From Bugula neritina (Eukaryota; Bryozoa; Gymnolaemata; Cheilostomatida; Bugulidae), in contig OZ037765.1 of assembly GCA_964035545.1 (NCBI GenBank), forward strand, positions 27,168,504 to 27,232,503: DNA of 64,000 nucleotides. The letters are read 5' to 3'. Numbering within the stretch: the stretch's first letter is position 1; every line of letters starts with the position of its first letter. The notes below the pieces were generated by a model. It was not told the DNA's origin. It did not search any database and saw only the letters and a list, made by a program, of their open reading frames with translations. Both the position numbers and the translations under genes were made by a program. Shown here in pieces: positions 39,601 to 52,500 of this stretch.

Positions 39601-40517
39601 CAAATTCTATAACTTTCATTTTACATAGAAGCAAGCTTCGATCATTTTAAGGACAATTCATGTATTAATTCCTCACTTAATTTAAAAAAAAACAAATATA
39701 ATGATGAGGAAGAGGTCTTCAAATAATGAAACTAAAATACATAATTATATTCAAACATTTTCTGCTCTTTCTCCATATTAAAGTTCACACAATACTTATT
39801 TTCATTCAATGCTGGGGCTTTAGTTGCAAAGTGTGGTGTGACAGCTTGAGCAATACACAGCAAATACATAGGCTCCACAAAGTGCCCTCTCACTATTAGG
39901 GAAGATGACAAAGAGCGTATAATCTGAGCAGTCTATCCTTTAGTACAGAAGTGAAAAGACTCCCATAGAACTGCCTACCATTATTGCATCCACCACCAGA
40001 GCTACAGAGAAGGTCGTCCTCATCAGAACTGTCTGCACAGTCTGGTTCGTCATCACATCGATACACGTAGGGAATGCAGCTGGAGTCTTTACACCTGAAC
40101 TCCGAACTGGCACAGGTGGCTTGCGAGGTTTCTACATTATACAGAATAGTTACAACTGAAATGTTAATAAACAGCTGCTGCAATTTGTTTGTATAGAGTG
40201 CAAACATATAAGTGCTTTTTGCCATAAGCATTTTTATCATTAAAATGCTTAAGATTTGATTATTTTAACCAGCATAATGGTAAAGTTATGTAAAAGTACA
40301 CACTTGCATGCATTAAACAAACACTCGAGAGCAATAGCTAGCAAGTCCAGGTGACTCACCACATAAAGTGTAGTTGAAGTTGGGACAGTTGAGGGAAGTG
40401 ATTTCTGACTTGCAAACTTGGTCCGGACTCAAACACATGTGTGCCGTAGCATTTGAACACTTGATGAGGTCATTCATGCAGTCATAAAGTCTGCACGAGT
40501 CAAATACCTACAAGTAG

Positions 40518-40568
<51 letters not shown>

Positions 40569-43500
40569 ATATAATATAATATAATATAATATAATATAAT
40601 ATAATATAATATAATATAATATAATATAATATAATATAATATAATAAGGGCGACATGAGATCCATAGGTCGCACAGTCGCAGCTCTAACTCTTAATAAGA
40701 ATAAGCTTGATCTCGCAGCTCTTATATGTGTTTGCTACTGGAGAACCATCCTAATATTGTGAGCATAGCAACCCAACAAATAAATGGTGTACCACTTTAG
40801 AACACTTCAAAGTTCTGGATGAGTTTAAAACCCAAGATATCAGTGTACTATAAAAATTGATTTAAAGTGAAATATCTTTATCCAGGCCAAATTCCTACAC
40901 GCAGCAAGTTTTCAACTTTTGATCACCAGTAGAAATAGAAAGCATTAGTAGATAAAGCACCTTGTCTGTCTGTGACACACCCGGGTTTACCATCTTGTAT
41001 GAAAAACCAGCTGGCCACCACGCACCTTGACCCAAAATTAGCCACCCAAACTGACAAGAAAATTTCCAGTAAAAACTCGATTACTTTGCAGGAGTAATCT
41101 TACCTTTTCATCATAGCCTTGTGGACAATCGAACTGACCGTCACACATCTTCTCAGCGTCCACACATACCGAGTCGGCCCCGGGCTGACAGTGGAACTGG
41201 AACGGCTTACCACACTGTGACTTGCCAATGCAGTACTTCTCGTCTGAACCGTCCCAACAGTCTAAGTGGCCATCACACTTCTGTGTTATGTGCAGGCACT
41301 GAGTCCCCTCAAAACATTCAAATCGAGACCTACAAAATATTATTACAGAAAGTTGAAATCATTTCAAGAATTTGTTTGACAAGAGCAGACTGTAACAAGT
41401 AAGTAACTAAGTAACAAATAGACTGAGAGCAAAGACTAAGTAATAATCCATTAGTTACAATAACCCCTTGTAAATACAATGTATAATCTCTCAAAACACT
41501 AAACTCGTACTAGTGATGTGGAAAGCAAAAGGGTTGACCCCCTCTTATAAACTATTTCACAACCAGCACCAGATGAAATATATTATGAAATGATTGATAC
41601 CCTATGAGAAGGCTATAGAAAAAACTGCAGCATGTCATAAAACTCTCTGGGAAGTGTTATCACATAACAGTGTCTGTGCTAGAGCAGAGTACAGTGTCTG
41701 CTACAGAGCAAGGTACAGTGTCTGCTACAGAGCAGAGTACAGTGTCTGCTACAGAGCAAAGCACGGTGTCTGCTACAGAGCAGAGTACAGTGTCTGCCAG
41801 GGTTGGGGTCAATTACATGTGAATGTAATTAATTACAATTACAATTACATGATAATTTGTCAATTACAATTACAATTATAATTACAGTCAAATAGTAATG
41901 TAATTAATTACAATTACAATTACATGGCAATGTAATTAATTACAATTACAATTACTTTTGTTCTCACAAGAGATAAATAGAAGTTATGCAATTTCACTTC
42001 TAGGGTCCAACTAGCAGGGTCAATTTTGACAGTGCTGAACCTCCTTTGTACTCAACAGTGATACTATACCACATTGACAATTAATCTGAATTTGTTATTT
42101 AACAGTAGGCATGGTAGGAAAAGTATGAAACTTTTAGGATTTCAAAGTTTGAAGTAATTGACATGTAATTATAAAGTAATTGTGAAAATCAATTACATTA
42201 GATATGTAATTAATTACAATTACAATTACAATTACATTTTTATACATCAATTACAAATTACATTCAATTACTTGAAAAAATGTAATTAATTACAACCAAT
42301 AACAATTACAAATTACAATTACCCCAACCCTGGTGTCTGCTACAGAGCAAAGCACGGTGTCTGCTACAGAGCAAGGTACAGTGTCTGCTACAGAGCAAGG
42401 TACAGTGTCTATTACAGAGCAGGGTACAGTGTCTGCTACAGAGCAGAGTACGGTGTCTGCTACAGAGCAGGGTACAGTGTCTGCTACAGAGCAGGGTACA
42501 GGGGTGTAACTCACAGAGCATTGCAGTTAGAGAGGCAGGTTCTGCCATCAGTAGCCAGAGTGTACTCCTCGGGACAGGCACAAGTAGCCTGTACACCTGT
42601 CTTAAATGGTTTCAGTAGGCACAGGCTATGACAGTTTAGCTTCTCACATGGATTGTCTCCTTTTGTAGCTTGGTTTAGCTCATGCACCACACGCAGCTCT
42701 GTAAAAAATGCTTCATAAAATGTCTGAATAGATCATAATCAGAGAAGGGGAGAAAAATGCAAAATATTAAAAATTCAAAAACATCTAATATTAATTTTAC
42801 ACGTCACTGGAACAGTGAATATTGCTTATTCACTATCAAAAATGAAGCTCGAAATGATTTGCAATCATCGCCGTAACATGTAGGCTAACTTTTCACAAAC
42901 AAATAAATTTACAGAATTTATGTATTTTATTTTCTCGGTTATTTCACTCTTTCTTTCACAACTATAAACTCGGTTCAACTCTTAATTCAACTGCTAATAA
43001 AAAGTACAGCACATGTTTACCCATAGGTCTGTGTATAAGACTGGAAGTGAGTGTTTCCACAAAGCTCCCTGTGAGTTTATCTACTCTATAGACTTTCTTC
43101 TGGCTCCAGTCAGACCAGTAGAGTGAGTCCTCGAAGACAGCTAGAGAGAATATGTGATTAACACCAGTGCTCAGGATCATCTTCTTATTCTGGCCCTCCA
43201 AATCTGTCATAGCAATGTAGTTCAGCTTCGCGTCACCAAAGAACAGTCTATCTGCATACGTGTCCACAGCTAAAGCGTTTGGCCAACCTATTAAATTATA
43301 TAGTTGAATCTATGATGAGCTGAAAACAACGGCATGGAGGCTGGCAACCATTACTGTTTATTGCTTTGTTCAAAAAATATATCCATTTTGCAAGTCTTGT
43401 CAACAGTGAGAATACCCAATTCCCTTGTCTATAGGAATATTTAGACCAACCAAGGCCTGTCCATGCTAGAATAAGCAAAAAAATTCAGGCCCACCACAAA

Positions 43501-46500
43501 AGCTACTCATGATATCTTCATTAGAATGGCAGGTATAATATTATTACCATCATTAATGTTAAAGTGGCTAATAGCTACTAATATGTCACTTAATAGCAGG
43601 ATTCCTGAATGAAAGTTATTTAATGAACATTCCTCAATCCTTTGCCAACTGTGTAAAAGTTAGAACAAGGCAGTCAACTAACCAACATTGTCTTCTATGA
43701 TGCGTTTCTGTGAAGTGCCATCCATGTTAGCTCTGCCTATGTGCGCCCCTTGACCCCAGTCAGTGTAGAATAGATACCCCTTGGCAGGGTGCAGTTGCAG
43801 AGATCGAGGTTCGCTGATTCCCCTGAGTAGAACCTTGCGGTGTCTGCTGTCCAGTCTAGACACCTCTATAGTGTTGAGTACATTGTCACTCCAGTATATG
43901 TTCCTACCAATCCAGTCAACAGCCAAACCGTCTGGATGTTTGGTGGTCACGGAATGCAGCACCTGTAGAGAGACGAATACTGAAGGGCTCCAAATTTGTC
44001 ACCTCAAAAACACGAGGGAAATATGAAAACCATATACATGTCTCAATAAATTCAAGCCGTGTCTTGAGTGAACCAAACGCAAGTTGCTCCAGTAAAGCCA
44101 GCAGAAAAATAGCAGATAAAATATGACTCATAAAATACATGTGTAGACTATAAACTATATACTTGCATGTTATGCAAGATATGTCTCATTAGATCTAAAC
44201 TTCCAAATATTTTAATACCCAATTTCAGGCAAACTCTATTCCCTGGGTATTTACACTTACAAATATTTAAATTTTATGCACTGCTCCAGCGTATTTAAAT
44301 CTGAATATTGGACATAAATATATTCGATAACTTATATGAGATGTTTCCACAATTTAAACGAAGTTCACTTGGCTGAGGGTATTTGAAGAACTACCAAGTT
44401 TTACATCAATACAAATTCTGACATGAAGATCTAAAATTCCAGAGGACTGACCTCTATGTTTTCGCCATTGAAATCCATTCTAGAGATCTTCTGTTGCTCA
44501 GTGGTGACATCAGTCCAGTATATCTTCTGCTCCAACCAGTCGTAGTCGAGGCCAACTGCGTTCAGCAGGTTATGGGCCAACAGACTCTGAACAGACTTGT
44601 TCACATTTGAGTCAATCTGGAGAGACAACTTCCTGATGTAATAGCGATTAGCCACCAACAAGTACCCATCGGCTCCTGCAAAGCAGCAATCACACCATTT
44701 CACAGCTGGCAGCATTTACAACCTTAGAAAGTCTAATTAATACACAGCTACATTATATAAAGCTTTGGATTACTAGATTTTGAAATCTTCTAAGACCTAA
44801 TTAAACAAACAGCAACATCATTAAGATCGTATTTCGTGACAGTTCCTGCATCATTAGACAGCTTGATATCCACTAAACCTACTGAATATAAATTTACTAA
44901 TGCATCTAATAAACAGATTGCATTAGTATGTTTGCTCTCCAATAATGTACAATATATTTCTGCAGTAAGCATCCACATTTCAACAAAATGAGCAAATCTA
45001 GACTGCAAAAGAATTTCAATTTAATGAAGGCGAGCCACCATAAACCAACTAAGCCAACCAGGAGAATACAGACACACACTTATAAAGAGCAAATACACAT
45101 CTGAGTTGAGTAATTACTACATTACATAATGGCTACATTTATACCTTTAATAGCTCTGCATGTTCTCTTATCTTCCCTGAGTTGGTAGCCGGGAGCACAT
45201 CTGCAGAAATAGCTCCCATGTTCATTGACGCATGTCTGTGAGCAGGGAAACTGCTCTACACACTCATTGACATCTACACAAGTCCTGTTGTCAGAGCTCA
45301 TTGTAAACCCGGGTAAATAACAACCGCAATGAAATCCAATTTTCTCATCAATACAAAGTTGGCTACAGCCACCGTTCCCTTCATGGCATTCATTGAGAAC
45401 TGCAACAGTTGCAAAGCACATTTGCTAGCAGATAGAAACTAAAAATTTTAATGGAAACAAAAACGAATAAATAAATTGATTCTTTTTACAGTAGAAGTAA
45501 ACAACAAGAAAACAACACCCACAAACAATTGTATATTACTGTTACTGCAGTAGCTGGCAATGAATTAAACATTTATTTCACATATGCTTGCCTATCACAA
45601 CTTCAATAAGTCAAATCATATGTTTTTTTTATAAAAAAAAAAAAAACTATAATCAAGAAAAACAACATATAGTTATTAAATTAAGTGTATATACAGTAAC
45701 ATCTAGTTACTGTACTTATTACTACACCATTAATAATTAAACTATTACAACTCTACATGACAACTCTTTACAATCATAAATGCATGGATACTCACAGCAG
45801 CCTACTTCATCCATTAAGTCACAATCTGAAAATCCATCACAGAGTTTGGTTTCATTCAGGCATCCGCCATAAGGGCACTTCCACTGTCCTCTGGGGCACT
45901 CGTTGGCAAGACGGGGTGGACAGGTGGCAACACCTTCGTCACTTCCATCAACACAATCGGGCCAACCATCGCAGTGCGACGCCATCGGTATGCAATCACC
46001 ATTTTGGCAGACAAATTGGGTTTCCAAGTCACAGCTCGTGTATACTAGAAACAGTAGAAGTGCTTCATGAAACAAGTGAAACTAAAATTCCATAAGCGTT
46101 GAGAGGAATGCAATGTAACAGAGTGCAATACTACAATATTTTCTAGTTTCTGGCATGTCTCCACCACCAACATTACCAATATTCAAATATTAAATTCATG
46201 AAAATGCAGGCTGCCATAAAATGATTAGCTTTTTCCAACATTATAGCAAATTTTACAATTCACAATTTCACAGGGACTTTTAGAAAGTATTGCCCTTGGG
46301 TTTGATTATGTACTAAGATTGGCACCAAATTAACGGATGGGATGGCAAAAACAATGTTAATTTGATTGGAATTGCTCATAAAGCTATCTAATAGTGTAAA
46401 AAAATCAGCAATTTAAAACGCTTACAGTTTTAATGTATTGTAGCTAATGAACTTGTCAAAATGCAATAAAAGTTCACATTTGTGGATGCACACAAAATAT

Positions 46501-49500
46501 CTCTCTAGAAAGACAATTGTTCAACAAGCAAGAATGAAAGAAAGGGTGTAATGGTCAGAGCATTGGCCTAGTACAGCGCAGGCCATGGGTTCAAGTTGAG
46601 GTAGGGTCAATGGTGATGTCAGGAAGAGAATTCAGTCATAACTGCTCCTGTGCCACAGGCGAAGCTCTCAAACCATGATTGCAGCATAGTAAAAAACTGA
46701 TATCACCAGGGGTACTCCTAGAGATGGAGACTTTAATGCCGACGTGAGCTTATTAATTAAAAATGATAACAGTAATAATCACAATACTAGTGATACAATT
46801 GAACATTAAACTGAATAATATCCCATACCACAAGAACTTGGCTCATCGCTGTTATCTAGACAATCATTGGTTCGGTCACAGAAGAAATGGTATGGAATAC
46901 ACAAGCCATTACCACATAAGAACTCATTGTCTGGGCAATCGGGATGTTGACAGCCGAGTTGACTGCTCTCATCAGATCCGTCTACACAGTCCATCTCTCC
47001 GTCACACATGTAGTCTTTATTCACACAGAACTTTTTGTCCAGACACTCAAACTACGACAAAACGATTGTTTCGTTAAGGTCAAAGTTTGACAATATCTAT
47101 GAAAAAGAATTTTAATGTTCGCAGTAAATTTAGGCTGCATTAAACAGATTTCCGTGTGCGAAACTATATGTGTGGAAATCTGCTGTGGAAATTACCTGCC
47201 ACACACAATACATTGTCAGTGGGAGTGAATCTAGAGCGACTAATTGGGATTGTCAATGGTTTTACTGCCATGTGATAAATTACTTCATTTTAAAATTTTA
47301 CACGCAATTCTCAATAATAAAAATTGAAATAAAAAAATTGAAATAAAAATTTAAAACTGAAACACAAAATTTGGGCTTGCTAAATAGTGATTAGCCAATT
47401 AAAACTTTTCACATTATTCACTTTGACCATATGAAATCCACACAAAACACCCGGTTTCTCCGCTTGTGATGAAGTTTTCTCTTGCAGTTTGTGCAGAATT
47501 CCGCTTTATGTGGCAGCACTTATACTATTTGATTGCATACAATGCGCTAGTGCCATAATAATTCAAGTTAGACCACATTTCTATTGCAACATGTTCATTA
47601 GCAAATAATGAATGGCGCAGAGTGGATAACATGAGATGACACAGTAACTTACTTCTGCATCTGAACAGTTATGTGCTGGAACTAGTTCTGTGCAATCTAC
47701 TTCATCTGAACCATCGTGACAGTCGACTTCCGAGTCACATTTCCACTTCAGAGGTATGCATTCCCCATAGCTACACGTGAAGTCTGAGACTGGGCATGTC
47801 ACAGGGCCACACATCACCTCGTCGGACCCATCCAGGCAGTCCATCTCTCCTGCACACAATACGAGTACAACAGTCTCATGAGCACCATCTTGTATGAGTA
47901 AGCAAACAAACCAGTTAAATCTAGACTCCCAGCTGAAAACATCATGCATGAAGCCTCCTCATAATTTCAGTTGTCATCCAATCAAATCAACAGCAGTTTA
48001 TTCTAACATAGTCTTTAGGTTGAGGCATCAACCTAAAAACTTATAATGCTGTTTATAGACTATGAATAACATGTGGTTTATTCGGCTCACCATCGCATAT
48101 CCAGGCCCGCTGAATGCACTTGATGCCAGTCAAATCTTCACCTTGGCATTCAAACTCCGTGTCACTGGAACAGGTAGTCACCTGAACCAAACATTAAAAT
48201 CCTTCATAATATGATGGCAATTTTAAATGTAAAAATAGTACAAGTAAATTTACATAATTTGTTATTAATACGTTAGTAAAGATACACCACAACAGTAAAA
48301 ACCAGTGAGCAACAACCTTTAGGGAATGTAAGTATTTTTCATTTTGTTTTTAAATATTGCTATTGGAATGTCAATACAGAGAATAGAGCACAACTCCAAA
48401 CAATATGCATGTTTGGGAAAGTACAGTAGCACTAAATATATACAGATTATGAGTGAACAGCCTAATTGTTTGTATTCTGTAAGAATACCGTGTTGGATAG
48501 AGACGGACTCAAAAAATTTCAAATTTCCTAATATTTGGTGTACGCTTATAACAATGTTATCCTGCTAATGACAACATGCGAGTATAACCTTTTCACAATC
48601 TGCCTCATCGGAGTTGTCCCAACAATCATTGTGGCCGTCACATTTCCACTCCTCTAGTATGCACACAGGAGTTTGCTCACACTTCACGCCATTTCTATAT
48701 TCACCATAGAAAGGGTGCTCAAACACAGAGCAGTCAACAAATGATGACTGTGAAGAATTGCAATGGGGAGGCAACTCATCCGATTTATCCCAGCACTGAG
48801 GAATTCCTAAAATAGAGCAATATTACACTTGGCGTAAGTAGTGTCACACAAGAAGCTATCTCTAATAGCAACGTAAAATGCAGCAAATCTTTAAGATGAA
48901 ATTGTATACAGCTGTATTTCGAGATTGAATTGTTAAAAGATATCATAGAAGAAACCTTGAAGAGGAATAAAAATATTCTGTATTGAAAATACCTTGTAGA
49001 ACCTAAACATTTACACTATTGCAAGAAAGCTGGAAGCATGACCAAAAGTTTGCTGGCTACGTTTAAAACTAATCATATGTACTGAGCCCCTCAACAACAA
49101 AATCAAAGCTCGCCATCATTCACTTCAGAAAGCAAGAATATCTCTCCGTACACTTATAATAGATGGTCTGTATTACATAGGTAATGGCTTACTATCACAC
49201 AGGTTCACGAGTGGTATACATCTCTGCTTGTCACTGCACAGGAACTCAGTCTCATTGTCACAGGCTGTGATCTCATATTTACAATCAAACTCATCAGACA
49301 GATCGCCGCAATCATCTTTCTTATCACATGTCTTATTAGCGTGAATACATCTCTGGTTGCGGCAGGTGAAGAACTTAGGTTCAGGGCAAATTCTTGTAGC
49401 TGTTGAAAATAACACGGTGAGAGAAACAAGTTGGGGGAACAAAAAACCTGACAGTGGTAAAGCCATAATGCAGTTGGATATATGGCACTTGTGCAACTAT

Positions 49501-52500
49501 GTTACATCATTGTCTAATAAAAATAATATCATCAACTTTAAGTAATTACTTGAAATTACAGCAGATTGAAACATATTCTTGGAATTGATCTCACCAATTT
49601 AAACGGCTAAAATCGCAAGCACCTCCTAGTAAAATAATGTTACTAGTACCACAAAAATAAGGGTCTTCATCAGCGGGGAAGGTGTTCTCCGACTTGGGAA
49701 TGCAATGGTTAACTCCGTCACAGGTTAATTCCCAAGGAATGCAGTCCCCGTGACAGAGAAACTCCTCCTTGCATCCTTGAGCATTCAACAAGCATAAACT
49801 AGAGTTGAGAGGGTCGACAATGTAACCTTCAAAGCAACCGCAAGTATAACTCTCTCCATTCCCCAACACTGTACACGTCTGCTGGCAAGGGGAGCTGTAG
49901 CAGGGACTAGCGTGACCTGGAATATGCAACACGTTTTACTACTGGACCAACAATTTAACATCATAGACTCTAGTAACTTAACACTATAGACTCCAAGAAT
50001 GTTGGGGTTTAGAAGACTCCTGGTACATTGTATATATGAATTACAATGATAACTGACTAACTATAAATACTTGGTATTATATAATACAACTGTAACTATG
50101 TAGTTCAAAGTAAAAAAGGAAAATACTACTCTCTATAAAGTGCATGCATAGCGGCAGTGACTTACATTAACCTACAAGCAATTAATTTGACATACTAGTC
50201 AGGAATCAGGTCATAATTTAGGTTATAAATTTTGCCAAACACTTGATTGTAGGTCGAATTAAATAGTTATATTTTGTGTAGAACATATTAGAATACAGAG
50301 TTCAAGGCCAACAGTTAAAAGGAAAACAAATAACACACATGTTATGTTAGATGCTATGGCGATTCCCATCAGCTGTTGCGGAACTTTGGTGACCAGAGTT
50401 TGGTTGAGAGATCCAGACAACTTGTATGCTCTCCGCACAGACCTCTGCATCCAGTCTGTCCAGTAGAGGTAGTCACCGTGTATAGCCATAGCAAATATGT
50501 GTGGAGATACTTGCTGGTGAATAATCTAGAAAATTTCATATTCAGTTACTAGAGATACATCACAACAGCGCAACGCAATAAGTTACCAATAGTATTAGAG
50601 AAATGCAACTTTGCTATAAATAACTTTGCAGGTCAAGTAACTTGTGCCATACTCTCAGACTACCTTGCGGTCTTGACCCAGGAATCCACACATCTCAATC
50701 TTATCCAAGCTAGCATCAGCCCAGAAAATCTTTTCCATCTTATGGTCAATAGCCAAGCCGTTAGGAATAACTATGTCAGTTGTGATGATACTCGTGAACT
50801 TGGCGCCAGATGTCTCTGCTCGTTGGATGGATGGGTTACCTTCATTCCAGTTGGACCAAAATATATATCTACACAAAAAACACTACTTTTACTACATTTT
50901 CAACACCCAAGATTAAAAATAATAAATAATAAAATCTCACATCTAGAGATTGTTCCTACATTTTCCGCAATTTTTGCGATAATGACAGCAGCAGAGTAAT
51001 ATAGGCTTCAAGAGTAAATAGTAGTAAATAGATTATCATCAATGATGGCAACACAATAACTAAATTATCAAGATAAAATTAGTATCGTAACCTCAGAAAT
51101 ATATGCTGACATAATACAAAAATTAATGCAACTTCACATGTCCAACATAATACATTACGTGTAGATATATTATTCGCCAATGTAATATAAGTGACACGGC
51201 AATCTCACCCAGAACAAGAGTGCACAGCAATAGCCCGAGGGGCATCTAACCGGCTCAGTTCAACAACCAGTTTCAGTCTCCCAGGATCATCAGCCTTCAA
51301 GTTTAGGTTCACGTATTTTATAGCGGGTAAGTTAGAGTCAGAGCTGGCTTGGTAAGTGAAATAAAGGAGGTTTCTATCGTATGCCAATCCTTCAACCGAG
51401 CCAACATCTGAAATAGAGATAAGAAAAGTCCAGTAGCACCATTATCCTTTATCATATTTCCATTCTTCATTATATATTTATATTTTTTATTATATTTATA
51501 TCCTTATTATATTTATATCCTTTATATTTACCAGATGAATATAAATTATATCATGAGGCAGATTTACACTTACTATATCACACAGCTCCAGTTAATGACT
51601 ATACAAAACAATAATTATATACACATCTACATATCTATAGCTATTTATATATATATAGTTATATAATTTGGAACCCACTGGTTATAATGTCGGCAGATTG
51701 CTTTCCATCATATGATGCCCAGCTTATCGCCCTCCTCTGAATGTCACTGAAATAGATACGCTGCCGATCTGTGTCTGTTGCCAAGGCGATCACATTCAGG
51801 GTTTTATCACTGGACAGTTTAGGGTATGGACTGGGTGCATTTGGACTTGTACTATTTACTCCGATATTGTGATATTCTATGGCGGTTACTTTGGAATACA
51901 CCAGGAAATCCTTCAAGTCTACAAACGCATACTTTTGAGAATCAAACAATCTGCGGAAACTTTACACATGCAAGACAATCCCCTACAAGGACAAGCTCCA
52001 AAAGAACTCATATAAACAGATGATTAATGCGATCTTAAACCACATGGTTGATTGAAGTAAAAGGTGTATCTTTACATCCTTCCTTATATCGTATCATCTT
52101 ACCATTACCAGAATTTGAGTATCTGTGTCCCGGGGAAATAGTATAACAACTTGGCAACAAAATAAAGTCAAATTGATGATGCGGTTGAGGTATTTCAAGT
52201 TACAAAGTATTGCATTTATCAAGAACTAGCAATCCTACTCGGTATCTACCTCATCAAAAACCACTTGAGAAAAAAATGTTGAGCTTAGCATGGAAGGCAC
52301 AAGACAAGTCATTGTTTAGCAATTCCATTAGGTTTTCTCACTCAAATATACAATAATATAATGCAAGTATGAAAGTAATGAAATGTAAAACGCACCCGCA
52401 CAGCTTTTCCCGTCAGCATCAAGCACTCCCATTGCACAGGCGCAGTGAGACCCTGCTGATGGATCACCATTGAATAGACACAAACCTTCACACCCACCAT

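Larger units (their letters stand above)
36158..42698 (-). other. LRP1: LA cluster IV, eleven repeats
   Basis: Exons 42515-42698 (end), 41104-41329, 40360-40507, 39979-40131, 39442-39546, 39147-39263, 38485-38607, 38075-38197, 37496-37615, 37143-37307, 36158-36295. Eleven cysteine modules are counted. The third (exon 40360-40507) lacks the SDE calcium cage, and the eleventh reads [16 protein letters not shown] in its place. The last eight exons are all symmetric phase 1-1 with lengths divisible by three. Confidence 0.9.

Noticed and set aside
40940-41060. Possible fifth SINE copy (acccgggttta segment)
   Set aside because: Only a vague box B resemblance; the family core and 3' end are missing.
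41594-42596. Cys/Arg/Tyr-rich repeat frames that might look like a repeat protein or a CRISPR-like array
   Set aside because: The 24-bp units are directly adjacent without spacers and the locus is eukaryotic; it is an intronic minisatellite.
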